The notes under the pieces are model-generated. The model made no database searches, was not told the origin of the DNA, and worked only from the letters and a program-made list of their open reading frames with translations. A stretch of 64,000 bases of DNA from Watersipora subatra (Eukaryota > Bryozoa > Gymnolaemata > Cheilostomatida > Watersiporidae), in assembly GCF_963576615.1 (NCBI RefSeq), contig NC_088711.1, positions 37,444,621-37,508,620 on the forward strand, read 5' to 3'. Both the position numbers and the translations under genes were made by a program. Below, in pieces: positions 44,439 to 56,575 of this stretch (position 1 is its first letter; every line of letters begins with the position of its first letter).

Positions 44439-45134
44439 TTTACCACAGTTTTGTATAGTGTGAAACTATACGGCTCTGAGTCTACCCAAAGACATACAGC
44501 ACGGGGGGGGGCTGCATATACATGTAATTGGTCTACCATATAGGGGTACCATTTGTATGCCCGTGTACGTTTACCATGTACACTACGCTTACAAAACGTG
44601 CGCTTTCGCAAAAGGGAGCGCGTAGCCATCGATTGTTTTAGCCACCCCACAATCAACCAGTTCTGCGTCAGTTTGCTTTCACCTGAGTGATCTGCTTCAT
44701 TTCGTGCACGTGCTAGACTTGTAGGAGTTTGTTTATCGCGACAACCTTTTATTATGATATTTGACAGTCAGCGCATTCTGCGTAGAGCATGGTAAATGCA
44801 ACATAAAATGTGTATAGTTGGACCACGTTCTAAAAGCGGCGGTTCCTCTTTTAAACCATTCGTGGACGAAGATCGTTGTTAAACTATACATTATTGGCAC
44901 TCGCAAATGGCTTATGAGCATGCTTTATTACAACTTCTGGTTTCTATCCAGCTTCCGTCACAAGAGAAACGGAATCATCTGTATATATATTTAAAATAAT
45001 TCTGAGCGTCAAGTTTTACGACAGATACGTGCCCAATACGCTAATTTGCAGTACAAAATAGGGAAACAGTCCCAACATCGACAAGTCCGAACCTAGACAA
45101 GCCCCAATCTCGACAAATTACCGAAAGCTAAAGC

Positions 45135-46850
45135 TGATTCTTTCAATACTTTTTTGAATCAGTGTTTACAGTTGATGATGGAACCCAATGTCATAGCTTC
45201 AATACTGAAAAGATCTCTGATAAAACATTAATTGACATTGATAGCTTAGGAGTCCTACAGTTGCTCAATAGCTTGGACACCACCAAGTCCTATGGACCTG
45301 ACAATGTGACAGGCATCATGCTAAAAACATTTGCTTTGGTGGTGTATAATAGCCTTTCTTCAATCTTTTGCATACTTTCTGGCAATAGCGAAACTACCTT
45401 CGATTTGGAAACTTGGAGAGTCCAACCTATACACAAAAAGGGAAACAAACAAATACCAAACAATTATAGACCTATTTTCCTCACTAGCATAGTGTGCAAG
45501 CTTTTAGAACACATAGTTTCCTCATATTTGCATAAGATTTTTAAAGAGGGTAACATTTTTGTAGACAGTCAACATGGTTTTCGACCTCATAGGTCTTGCG
45601 AGACTCAATTAGCTCATACTGTTGGACACCTTTCACACCTATATGATCAAAAACAAACAACTGATGTTATAATATTAGACTTTTCTAAAGCATTTGACAC
45701 CGTTAATCATCGAAAACTGATCTTTAAACTATCACATATTGGTATTAACAATGTCTTGCTTTCCTAGATATCTGACTTTCTTAGCGATCAACATCAATTT
45801 GTTGAAATCGAGGGTCAGAGGTCTAACACAAAACTAGTCAGTTCAGGTGTGCCACAGGGCTCAGTTTTGGGCCCTTTGCTTTTTCTAATATATATCAATG
45901 ATTTACCATCTTGTCTTCAATCACAGTGTCGTCTTTTTGCCGATGATGCAATACTGTATAACACGAGTGACAAATTAACGCTTTTAAAACAAGACCTTTT
46001 TGCATTAGAGGCATGGGCTTCTAAGTGGCAAATGAAATTTAATGTTGACAAGTGCACATTCTTACAAATTGGTAAAAACATTAATAGCCACCCTGGATAT
46101 ACTTTCTGTGGACAAAATCTAAATAAAGTGTCTTCTTTTCTTTATCTCGGATTACAACTACAAGCAGATCTAAAATGGAATGAACACATAGACAAAATAA
46201 CAACTAAGTCTACACAGAAGTTGGCAATGATCAGAAGGGTGCTAAAATCTGCAGATACCCCTACAAAAAAAATTGCCTATTTTTCTTTAGTAAGGCCAAC
46301 ACTAAAATATGCCTCACAAATCTGGGATCCCTATCAAAATAAACATGTCTAACAGCTTGAAAAGTTGCAAAATAAAGCACTACGATTTATTTTTAACATT
46401 AAGGGCCAGATAAGTTTTACAAAATTACGAGAAGATACAAGTGTTGAGTCCTTACAGGAGAGAAGAAGAGAGGGTAGGCACAAACTGTTTGTAAGATATG
46501 CTGCCGAGGGCATAGAACCACCATTCAAACGCGAAAACATAGGATACAATACCCGCCAAAAATCAAACACCTATACTCCATATATAAGAACTAATGTATT
46601 CTATCAGTCCTTTTGGCCTCGTACACTAAGAGAGTTAAGATCCTGATAAGATGAATCCTTAGGACAAAATAAAATATGTAAAAATATATATATGTATATA
46701 TAAATAAATAGAAAAAACACAATATAATTTTTAAAAAAAATATTATTTTGAAACCACTTATTAGTGTAAACACACCGTGTTCCCACGCCCTTACGCACCT
46801 GCTGTGCGGTCTAAGTGGGAAAATATAATAATAATAATAATAATAAAGGT
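45135..46850 (+). mobile_element. 5'-truncated CR1/Jockey-type LINE with microsatellite tail
   Basis: Contains the 3' part of ORF2 (next entry), an AT-rich 3' UTR and a terminal (ATA/AAT)n run at 46829-46850, as in CR1/L2/Jockey-group elements. The endonuclease domain is absent, typical 5' truncation. Confidence 0.85.
45162..46646 (+). pseudogene. Non-LTR reverse transcriptase, two in-frame stops
   Basis: One continuous frame broken only by TAG at 45765 and TAA at 46350, plus a frameshift just before 45162. Motifs in order: NNYRPIFLTSIVCKLLEHIV, SQHGFRPHRSCETQL, ILDFSKAFDTVNH (first catalytic Asp), SSGVPQGSVLGPLLFLIYIN, CRLFADDAILY (the FADD catalytic pair), then the thumb and C-terminal region with SLVRPTLKYASQIWDP. 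All catalytic residues remain, so the copy is young. Confidence 0.9.
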
Positions 46851-47329
46851 TGGTCCGAATCTAGACAAAGGTTGGTCTGAATATCGACAAAGGCTGGTGC
46901 AGTTTTACAATAATTTTATCCTTTATTCTGGTGCTCTCACGCACTAATCTTCAACAAATAATAATAAATGCCTTTCGCAGTTTAGTCCTCACTTCAAAAA
47001 ATAAAAATCAAAGCTATCACTGAAGTTTAGATTTCAAATATAACACACTGCTAGCATAACAGTAAACCATATTGATTATTGTTACTTATTTTAGCATCCG
47101 TTCTATATTTAGGTTAGACAAAGTATTGCTAGGCTTACATGAGCTGGGGAGTGCTGCATCAAATGGATCACAAGAAATTTTTTTGCGCAAATAAATAGTT
47201 TACATATAAATCGCTCATTTACCATGAGAATAGTAAATGGTAAAATAGTAAAACCACTGTCGAGATTAGACCAACCGTTGTCGATATACACACTCGTCGA
47301 GCTTCAAACCAGTCGAGGTTCGGACTATA

Positions 47330-48500
47330 AACCTCAAAATACATATCGTTTTAGTAATATTTTATTACAAAATCGTATTGCATTATGTGACCTTAAATAA
47401 ATATGTAGTTCAAATGGGAAAATCGAAGATGAAGTGGAGTTATTAGACTTGAGCTTAGGACAGAAAATATTTTTCCAAATTACAGAAGACTAATGAAGCA
47501 AATTCTGGAGTAAACAAGAGAGGACATATGTCACTTATGCAATCACTATTTTCACTATTTTATGATATCACTGTTAATCGTCATCAAATTGCGCTGTATT
47601 CAATGCTTGTGTTGTTGCTTGCTGGTCCCAATAAGAGGACGCTGGAACCAGCTTATTATGTTCTGCCGAATCAAGCGAGTGCACTGTACGATACGATACA
47701 ATCTCCTAAGCTTAACTGGTGGAAGTTGAAGCCAACTTACTGTTCTTTTGAAGTCAACAGAGTGTGCAGGGCTCAACACTGCAAATGCAACCTGCTGGTT
47801 CCACCATGAGCCACTGAAACTCGCGATTTTCTGCTAAAACCATTGATGTACTGTTGTATGGAGATATTTCAAAAACGACATACCAACAGGGAATGCAGCC
47901 AGACCATAGGATAAGCATACAATACCTACAAGCAGCGAGGCGCCTCAAAAACATCAAAAGATCTAATAATTGGAAGCGTCAAACAAAAATGAAAAACTTC
48001 AAAAAATTGGAGAAATCAATCATAGAAACTGTGTCAACACCACTTGCAGAAACCACCAAAAGGATGTAGAAGCAATAAATTCTACCAACCACCACCAAGC
48101 GCCACCAAAAACAACTCAACTTACCATCACTCTCACGGACAAACTCCTATGACATAAAGATATAATCCTGAACATATACATACCTGCCCTCAGGCTATCC
48201 AAAATACCTATGAAAGAACAATTTTAATAGCTCATCCTCTTTTTGACATCGAAGCTTTGTATACGTACAAGACCGAGTTTAAGAGCATGTACGGCCGTTG
48301 GCGTAGGATATTTTATATTACTTAGCTTTTTCTATTTGTGATATCTTTGCTCTATTCTAGAATTTTGCTACTCATGTATTAGGTTTTGAGTTTATGAAAA
48401 TAAAGAGTATTTCTATTGCTACATTATACATCTTAGAAATAGAATAGTTAGACTTGCACTAAAGATCCTGGTCAAGTTCTGTAAATTGAACTCTCAACCC
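47330..48500. other. Unidentified segment with AATAAA near its end
   Basis: Several overlapping plus-strand frames (47528-47809, 47854-48152) and an AATAAA at about 48401. Codon runs are broken; possibly an old retrocopy or LINE 3' part. No domain recognised. Confidence 0.3.
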
Positions 48501-48816
48501 TTGACAGCCATAACAAACAAGGCGGCTGGCCTTTGAGCAATCAAACGCTTAGCATAGTTGGAATAAAGCGAGAACATAGTAGTTATTAATCACTGATGTT
48601 AGTGCGGTGATTGAGTGTGTAAATTCCTTAAATACCACACATAACAGTACTGTATGCTCAACACTTTTTGCAATACAATCTGTTAAGCCCAAGGAAGCAC
48701 AAACCAACTTTGTTTTCTGCTGAAGATGACTGAGTGTGCTCACTGTGCTGTTTTCAACAGGGCTGCGTTCACTTTTTGCTATAATTATGCCTTTCTGCGA
48801 ATGTGCTGCTCTTTAA

Positions 48817-49521
48817 CCCTTTCACTGCCCTTTCGCATAAATGCCGTATGCGTATTTATGCGAAATCTATGGTCGACTGTTGTATGCGCATTTTTACGAA
48901 TTTCCCAGCAATTCCGTAGTAACTTGATTTTATTATTTGTTGACAACATAACCAACAATCTTCAGGACTTTTATCATAGTGACATTGTCTGAAAATTTCT
49001 CTATAAAATTAGCCTAAATTCATGAAGCAAATTAAAATTTTTGTTTGGGAATTTCCAAATCAAAAATGTAATTTTTTTTCTTTCTGACGTTCAAGCTATT
49101 TAGTATTATTATGGCTTTCGTAAGTACCTCCCGAGTTGGAAAACAAAGAATTACTAATGTTGATGACATTATAACTGATTCAAATTTAGAATTTAGGGCT
49201 TACAAAGATAATTAAATTAGCAGCACTGACACTGATGCTGGTGAGAGCAATAGTTTTGTAAAAGTAAGAAACATTGTAGAGGATCGTTTTAGCTTCGTAG
49301 CGATCGGAGCTTCACATAGCTTTAGAAATGCACAAAATATAGATTGAATTTTTGCATAGCACTGTTTGTTAACATTTTGGCAAAATAAAATATATAACAA
49401 AGATGTTCTAGATAGAGTTTGAAGTTAAAAAAATTGTGTAAATATAAAGCAAAATCGTAATAAATAAAATGGCTGGCAGTAGGCCGATAGCTAAATTTGT
49501 ACATGGATGGTAGTGAAAGGG
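48817..49521 (+). mobile_element. piggyBac-like element, non-autonomous
   Basis: TTAA on both sides and CCCTTTCACTGCC at the left mirrored by GGTAGTGAAAGGG at the right: TTAA plus CCC is the piggyBac signature. A short frame from the ATG at 49111 (MAFVSTSRVGKQRITNVDD, stop after 34 codons) resembles the acidic N-terminus of piggyBac transposases. The catalytic domain is absent. Confidence 0.8.
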
Positions 49522-51129
49522 TTAATATTGTAAAGGAACCTACTTCTAACTCAGTCCAGTCGAATGTCTAGGCACTTGACTTATTGCCACCAACTCTGAG
49601 AGCTGTTTGCAATAATAAGTAGAGTTGCCCCGATTTTGGTATTGGTAACGGTGCAGATATGGGTATCAAGTAGGTGAATCAGTATCGGCCGATCTTTTCT
49701 TTAAAAATCTGAAACTTCAGATACTTTTTACATATCAACTATTTAGCAGAAAACAGTATTTTAGCCTGCTACACCAATAAAAATCATCAGCTGCAACTTC
49801 CTTGCTTTTACCTAATGTTCCGGGTTTGCCACACAATTTATTTCATGTCTATCTCTTGATCTACATCAACACAACTGAGGAACATTTTTGCTTTAGTCAG
49901 GACATAATCACAAAATGTGGTATTTTCACAATTACAGCAATAGGATTTATTGCAGCTAATCATGAACAAGATAACAAAGATGGAAAACAAGAATGCAATG
50001 TAATATTTCCATTTACTAGCATTACGAAAGTAATTTAAGCAGTCGATGCATAAAGTTATCTATCACTCTCTTGATCCTGACAATACAATGTATCGTACAA
50101 AATACTGTAACCCCAGTGGTTTATCGGTATTTAGCCTGTCCTCCGTCATCTGTGGCAAGTAAGTACCTCTTCAGTACGACTGGCTGCATTGATAGTGATA
50201 GAAGAAAGAGACTTCTTACTGAGAGAATTGAATCACTAACGGTAATTAAAAGAAACATTGATTTGTTTTAAACTTGTGCAGGCGCAGCAGTTCATTCAGC
50301 AATAAAAAAGAGACTTCGTTATCACAGAGAGAGCTGTACCACTAACAGTAATTACCTTTATTAATTCTAAATTACAAGAAACATGGACTGTTTGGTTACT
50401 ACATGCATGGTATGTCAGTATGTGAATATATATTGTTTCCATAAATACAAACGAATAATTACATAAATATTTATATTTTCTTTGCATTATATTTATATTT
50501 GCATAATAAAATGAACAATTATCTATGCAACACAAAAAATCTGAATCGCATTGTTTTTCAATAAGAATTGGTATATCGGATCGGTATCGGAATCGGCTGG
50601 TGATTTTAGAATCAGGGCATCTCTAATAATAAGTGGTCGTATCAATCATATGATACATATATTTGTACACGAATCTATGTATCATAGTATAACAGTCGTA
50701 TCATAGTATATGTATATAGTATCATATGTATAACATAGCACAAGTGTACGACACAAGCATTGCTACTCTGAACCCAATGGTCAATGTGTTCTCCTTTTAT
50801 ATCTTTAGCTCTGTGGTAGGCTCCGCCTTCTTCAAGCTTGCGTGTATGTGATGTTCGTGCTTAGTCGACCGGCTGTTTGTTAATGTGCCCTGCTAGCTCG
50901 CTCAGCCAGCTTATGCCACATGATTATGTGCTAATATACTATTTATTTCTTTGGTCATGCTAAAGAAGTAAGCAAGCTTTTTCACTGAATAAATGATTAA
51001 TTCAAGCTTACAAATAAAGTGTCTCTTGGAACAGCAAAATAAGCTAAACTTGCATAATATTTTCGGCATTTTATATGGTACACAAAAGGTAAAAATTGTC
51101 AAAATCTTATGTAAGTGCTGTACATATTG
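49522..51129. other. Intergenic, no supported gene
   Basis: AT-rich. A stretch near 49630-49690 and another near 50570-50620 share inverted words (GATTTTGGTATTGGTAACGG versus ATCGGATCGGTATCGGAATC), suggesting a decayed DNA element between them. No coding support. Confidence 0.35.
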
Positions 51130-51850
51130 GAAATTAGTAACAAATTAGTATGTTAACCTTAGTAACCATAATTACCAACAATAACTTTATTGTATTTAGT
51201 GGTAATGATCTGCAATAAAATGTAACATTATAATTTACCGTTGGGAGTTCTTACCTTCAAGACAGACGTACATATAACATAAACTTTGAATTCTCCTCAA
51301 GTAAGTTTTGTTTACTAAACACAAACACTTAAAGCTAAACTTTAGTATGTATTTTGCACTATTTTACTGAATTTCAACTTTTTGTCATAAAAAGTTTATC
51401 ACTTATCAGTTTCTGTCTTCGCTTTCACTATAACTTTTAGCAGACATGTTTAAAGCTTTTTTAACCTAATGCGGCGAGAAAGCCCAAACACCATGCTGTT
51501 TTCGTAATAAATTGGATTTTTGTTAGCAGGTTAAGAGAAGTTGTTTAACCACTGACTTCTCTGAAAAGATCGCAACTCTAACTTTGCCACTGATTTTGAA
51601 AGAAAAATATTAGCGTTTTACACACGAAAATTGCTGAACTGAGCGAAATCGGTCATTGTGTCTCTCGGGCTTTTGGAAAATATTTCCGGTGAACAGCATT
51701 TTGGCATCTTTGTTATTTTAACGACATCGACTGCCAAATTTGAATTAAGCAAAAATTTTGTTGAATTCAAATGGTGAAAAAAGATTCGCATAGTGAGGCA
51801 AAAAAATCATGTTCCGCTTCATAATGTGAAAAAATCGTAAATCAGGGTAT
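51130..51850 (-). repeat. Dispersed repeat family Y, minus copy
   Basis: Reverse-complement match, in order, to 53110-54065: blocks around TCAAATTTGGCAGTCGATG, AAGGTAAGAACTCC and TAATGTTACATTTTATTGC. With that copy it makes a foldback about 2.9 kb across. Confidence 0.65.
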
Positions 51851-52357
51851 TCGTACCCTGAGGGTGCACTTTAATTTGGTTTTTACTTTTGACACCAGTT
51901 ATTATGTCATGTGGCACGAGACTATCAAGTCTGAAATTGTAGTAGACAGCTAATTAGCAACTTAGTAACTGTAGACAACACAAAGGCGAACACTGGCGCA
52001 TGCATGTAGCCAGGAAGGAAGAATAAAATAAAGTGATGGTTTATGTATAGCACATATCATATTTTGGTGCATACAAAATTAAGTATTAGTGATCCGCTCT
52101 TTTTTTTTAAACAATTAGATTTTTAGTTAGAGAATTTCAGTGAATTTTTTCAGATTGTTATGGAATGAACAGCTGCTGGTATGCTAGTCACTCATGGAAA
52201 AAGATAATTTTGTGTAAAAATTTATACAGGCTCAAATGTAAGTGAGCTTGAGCAGAATTTTATCCTATTTAAACAATCCGAAGGATAAACCAAGAACAAA
52301 GCTTCACAAATATTGTTTACTATCAATTATTTGTTGAAAACAGGTTTTGTAGTAATA

Positions 52358-53088
52358 CAGTGGAACCTAGCTCCTCGAACACAATCCGTTCCAAAAGGTT
52401 GTTCGAAAACCGTGTTGTTTGAGATCTGAAACAATTTTCCTCATTAGAATAAATGTATGTAAATTTTAGTTCGTTCCAAGGCGAGAAAACAACTTCGGTA
52501 AAGTATTTTTTCAACATTTTACACCATGAACTACTGTATACTGCATACTATAAATAAAAACGGGTAGATATATATCGTGTTTACGTGTAAACAGTAAAAA
52601 TTTCGTATGTTTTGCTCTTAAAAAGTCAAAAACATTAAAGGTTAAAATACAATACTAAAAATTGCAGAAATTGATAATGAAACAGCAAAAAAATGCAGCA
52701 GATCAGTTACATCAAAAATCGTAGGAAAAAGAAAATATAAACAGCAATGGCACATTTATTTCACATCTTTGAAGGGGAATCCTCCTCCAAAACAATTTAG
52801 GGTAACTCGACTGGAGGGGTTATTTCCCTAGCAAATCTCTTCGGTAGAGGAGACGTTGTCTCAGATGGTTCCCCTTTTTGTAAAGAATTTATGAAGCTTG
52901 CATTGCTTCTCCGTTCTGTAACGAATGTTTCATGGTATTTCTGGAGCTGTTCCAATTCCAATGCGCATGCTCCGGTTTAGTCGAGAACTGAATTTATGTT
53001 CGAGATCCAAGACGAACAAATCTCAAAATCTTTGGTCGAAAACCGAGTTGGTCGGGAACCAAAGTGTTAGAGAACCGAGGTTCCACTG
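52358..53088. mobile_element. Tigger/pogo-like MITE, second family
   Basis: TA on both sides, left end CAGTGGAACCTAGCTCCTCG and right end CCGAGGTTCCACTG. Long inverted repeats (TTCGAAAACCG type). No transposase. Confidence 0.85.
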
Positions 53089-53109
53089 TATAGATTATTA
53101 CAGTGTGCC

Positions 53110-54065
53110 CTCAGTCTCTGTTCAATGATGTCCCTGTTGTACGATTTTCTTTTGCCTTACGAAGTAGAACACGATGGTTTTTCGTCCTCCCCATGCTAAT
53201 CCTATTTTGCCATACAAATTCACCAAAAAAATTCGCTCAAAGTTCAAATTTGGCGGTTGATGTGCTTATGTCAAAATAACAAAGATGCGATATGCTGTTT
53301 GCCGAAGACCTCGCAAAGCTTGAAAGAAATACGATGACTGATTTCTCTCGGTTCAATATTCTTCATGGGAAAAATGGGAATATTTTCTTATTTCAAACCA
53401 GTAGCAAAGTTGTAGTTGCAATTCCTTCCATTGGAAGGTCAGGGATCAGACAGCTTTTTTTAGACGGCTAACAAAAATCCACTTCATTACGTATTAAACT
53501 TTTTTTCAAGTGTACAGTAACTTAATTGGCTTTGTTACGTTTTTTCCTCGTTTTTGTTTTACCCACTACATGTGTCAGCTCAAGTCGCTTCACTCCAAAG
53601 TTACAATAGTAAAATCTCATTTTTCTATTTGATGGCCATTAAATGGTCAAGTATGCGATAGGCCATTTTCGACAACAGCGTTGCTTAGGCTTTTTTGTCG
53701 AATTAGATTGAACAGGGTTTTAATGAGGTTGGCAAAAAGTAGGGAAAATGAAGCTGGAAACCGATAGGTGATGAAATTTTACCTATAAAAATGTGTAAGT
53801 TTAGTAAAATAGTTAAAGATACATGTAAGACTTACTTTCAAATGTGTGTTCAGTAAGCTATATTCATTTAAGTTAAATTCAAAGTTAATGTTATACGTCT
53901 GTCTCGAAGTAAGAACTCCTTCGGTATGTACTGCTGCTACTACACATACACGTTGTACACTGTAATGTTACATTTTATTACCGGTCGTAACCACTAAATA
54001 CCCTAAAGTTATTGTAAGTAACTATAGTTACTTAGCTACTAAAGTTAATATACTATTTTGTTGCT
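53110..54065 (+). repeat. Dispersed repeat family Y, plus copy
   Basis: Collinear with 56576-58740 and inverted relative to 51130-51850. Ends not defined. Confidence 0.6.
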
Positions 54066-54074
54066 TATTTTCAA

Positions 54075-54724
54075 CCTTTGAACTCTAACTGCCGTTATTC
54101 TGGTATTGTGTAAGGTGTGTCAGAAACTCTACCAGCCGGAATACCCGCATTCACATGGCTCTTGGTTACAAAAGCTGTTTTTAAGTAACGGCGTAAACCA
54201 ATCAAATTAATACTTGCACAGGATGTTAGGCCAAAAATTTCACTTCCATTTGTAACAGTTTTCAAATTTCTTTATTTACTTCCTTTGTTATAATAACAAA
54301 TTTTATTAGAATGATATCGCGAAAAAAATCGATGCGACTTGTTCGTTGGTAGGTCATGGATGATTGTGATGCAAATGAAGAATTTTATGATACTAACTAT
54401 ACTTTTCAAGTTTATTTTGAGTCCAAAAATGGTGATGAACGCGTGCTCTATGGATATGAAATTACTGTAAATATTTTTGCGTTTTTTTTAAAATCGTACG
54501 AATTTTTGTAGTTTTAGCTCGAATAATGGTGAAGTAATGTTTTTTCTGTTTGATGACATTTGCTGTGGGTTGCCCAACTTTTTTTACTAATGTTTTACCA
54601 AATTTCATTGTATTATGAGTACATTTAGATATATTTAATAAAAGTTCAAAAACTTCGAATCGTTAGACAGATTGCCCAGGGTTACTCACGCACACATTGA
54701 TGAGTACGGCCAGGGTTCAAAGGG
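54075..54724 (+). mobile_element. piggyBac-like element, second copy
   Basis: The right end GGTTCAAAGGG is followed by TTAA. The left end CCTTTGAACTCTAACTGCCG is preceded by TCAA, a one-base change from TTAA. A short acidic frame (MDDCDANEEFYDTNYTF) near 54358 is reminiscent of piggyBac N-termini. Confidence 0.55.
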
Positions 54725-55030
54725 TTAATATGTACAGTAATTATATAGAATTTTGATGATTTTTATCAGGCGATGTTCGCATTATATAATTACTATGGGT
54801 TTCTATACCTCTCTAAATGACATTTTCACGATACGGTACCAACCCTGAAACAGATTAAAATCATTTGGCGAGGGCACACTGTATTTAGTATGTATTCTTT
54901 GTTTATGATTGCCAATATGAACCCAAACGTGGGATTCGCGTCTTTTAGTCACATCAGAATTAAATTTGTTGTTTTATGGAAAATAAATTTAGCCTTCATC
55001 TTAAGGTTAAGCATTTTAGGTTATATAAGA

Positions 55031-55417
55031 CTAGTCGAATGCCCCATGTTGTTCGGGTATTAAAAACAGCTTATAAACAATAGCAGGTAATGTAGTTGTC
55101 TGCCCCTTGCCATTAGCCTTGCGCATAGTCAATGACTAATTTGGGTATGTTACTATCCATATTGCTAAACTTACTAATAAGAGCCGTTTTAGAAAGCTTT
55201 GGTGACGTTGCATAATGCAAAGTGCTACGCGTATTTTAACTGAAATAGCTGCTCATATTGCTTAATGGATCCTTTGCAGCTCTCATAGCTTAATTGGTTA
55301 GTTTATCGCGTGGAGTGGTGAACGGGAGGTTCCGAGATCAAATCCAGCTTGGCGCGGATTATTCATTCTTAGATTTTAATAATTATAGCTGGATAGACCA
55401 AACGACAGGCGTTGAGA
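55031..55417 (-). mobile_element. Helitron-like element with the clearest tRNA-like segment
   Basis: Starts CTAGTCGAATGCCCCATGTT and ends GTTGAGATTTATATA. The tRNA-like part (55279-55347, plus strand) has TAGCTTAATTGGTTAG as box A and GGTTCCGAGATCAAATCC as box B, the best pol III promoter of the family here. Confidence 0.5.
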
Positions 55418-55764
55418 TTTATATACACAAATTTGGCAGTCTATAAAGTAATAATTTAGCAAGTCAATCTTGTAGTTGAGTCATCAATCAACCATACCTA
55501 AGTCCTTCGTCCCTCTGCTCCTACAAATTGTTATATACAAACTTCATTTTAAGCTGTGTTTTGATGAGCTTTTTTAAGACTTGTTTAGGCAAATTTGGTT
55601 GTCATTTATTTAATATTCATGTTTTAGGTGATAAAGTTGGCGCTGTTGAAATAGCTCAGCAGGGCTTACAGATCAGCAAATTGCTTTGCTCATTATGACT
55701 GCTTTAGACATTGAACAAAGAGTTTCGGACCTGGTTGGTTGTTTTCTAGATCACTTATAGATAA

Positions 55765-56080
55765 CATATAATTCATAGACTATATCACTTGTAGAATATA
55801 TCACTCATAGAATATATTACTCAAAGAATATATGCCTCATAAAATATATCACGTATAAAATATATCACTCATAAAATATATCACTCATAGCATATATTGC
55901 TCATCGAATATATAGCTCATAGAATGTATCACTCATAGAATATATCGTTAATAGAATGTATTACTCGTCGAATGTATTATGCATAAAATATATGACTTGC
56001 ATAATATATCACTCTTAGCATCTTAGCTTGTAAAGTATATCGCTCATAAAATATATGATATGACCCTTAGAATGTATCAC
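55765..56080. repeat. Minisatellite, about 16-bp unit
   Basis: Units of ACTCATAGAATATATC with many substitutions. A related short array is at 60810-60960, directly after the second LINE, suggesting flanks of one insertion. Confidence 0.85.
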
Positions 56081-56084
56081 TCAT

Positions 56085-56575
56085 GCAATATGTATCACTC
56101 GTGGCCTGGATTATTGGGAGGAGGAAAATGCAACTCAGATGGTTCATTTCTCTTCAGTCTCTGTTCTGAATATGGGCTGGTCATCACAAACACTTTTTTC
56201 AAGCGTGAAGAACATCTCCAAACTACCTGGATTCACCCACAGTCAGAGCACCGGCCCCTTTTAGACTACATCATTACCAGACGATCATATTTGAATTATG
56301 TGTTTTGGCACCAGAGTCATGGGTGTCACATATCATAAGATGGTACATGTAAAGCTTGTGTTCAATGCGAGCCACACGAAAGAAGAAAAGGAAAGCCAAA
56401 GCCCAAATTAAATGTGAACAAGTTGAAAAACCGCGAGTGCTGTCAGGATTTTCAGAAGAGGATGGATGAGAACATGGCTTGCACTTGTGTTGAAAAGACC
56501 TAAATAAAAGAGAGATAGGAGATGTTGAAGAAAGTAACCTATGAAACGGCATACAGTGTGCTTTTGGGTTACGAT
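56085..56575 (+). pseudogene. LINE apurinic-like endonuclease fragment
   Basis: The frame around 56110-56338 carries NTFFKREEHLQTTWIHPQSE and LLDYIITRRS, the ITNTFF...TWxHP...LxDYxxxR pattern of the endonuclease domain of non-LTR elements. Stops follow. Continues, after a large insertion, with the reverse transcriptase at 58800. Confidence 0.65.

Larger units (their letters stand above)
45067..47326. mobile_element. Older DNA repeat that received the LINE
   Basis: The left end CAGTCCCAACATCGACAAGT and the right end (reverse complement AGTCCGAACCTCGACTGG) resemble inverted repeats. Related words (GGTTGGTCCGAATCTAGACA) lie directly after the LINE tail, so the LINE sits inside this repeat. Superfamily undetermined. 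Confidence 0.4.

Noticed and set aside
55279-55347. Functional tRNA gene
   Set aside because: Good pol III boxes but poor cloverleaf and repeated context; SINE-like part of the Helitron-like element.
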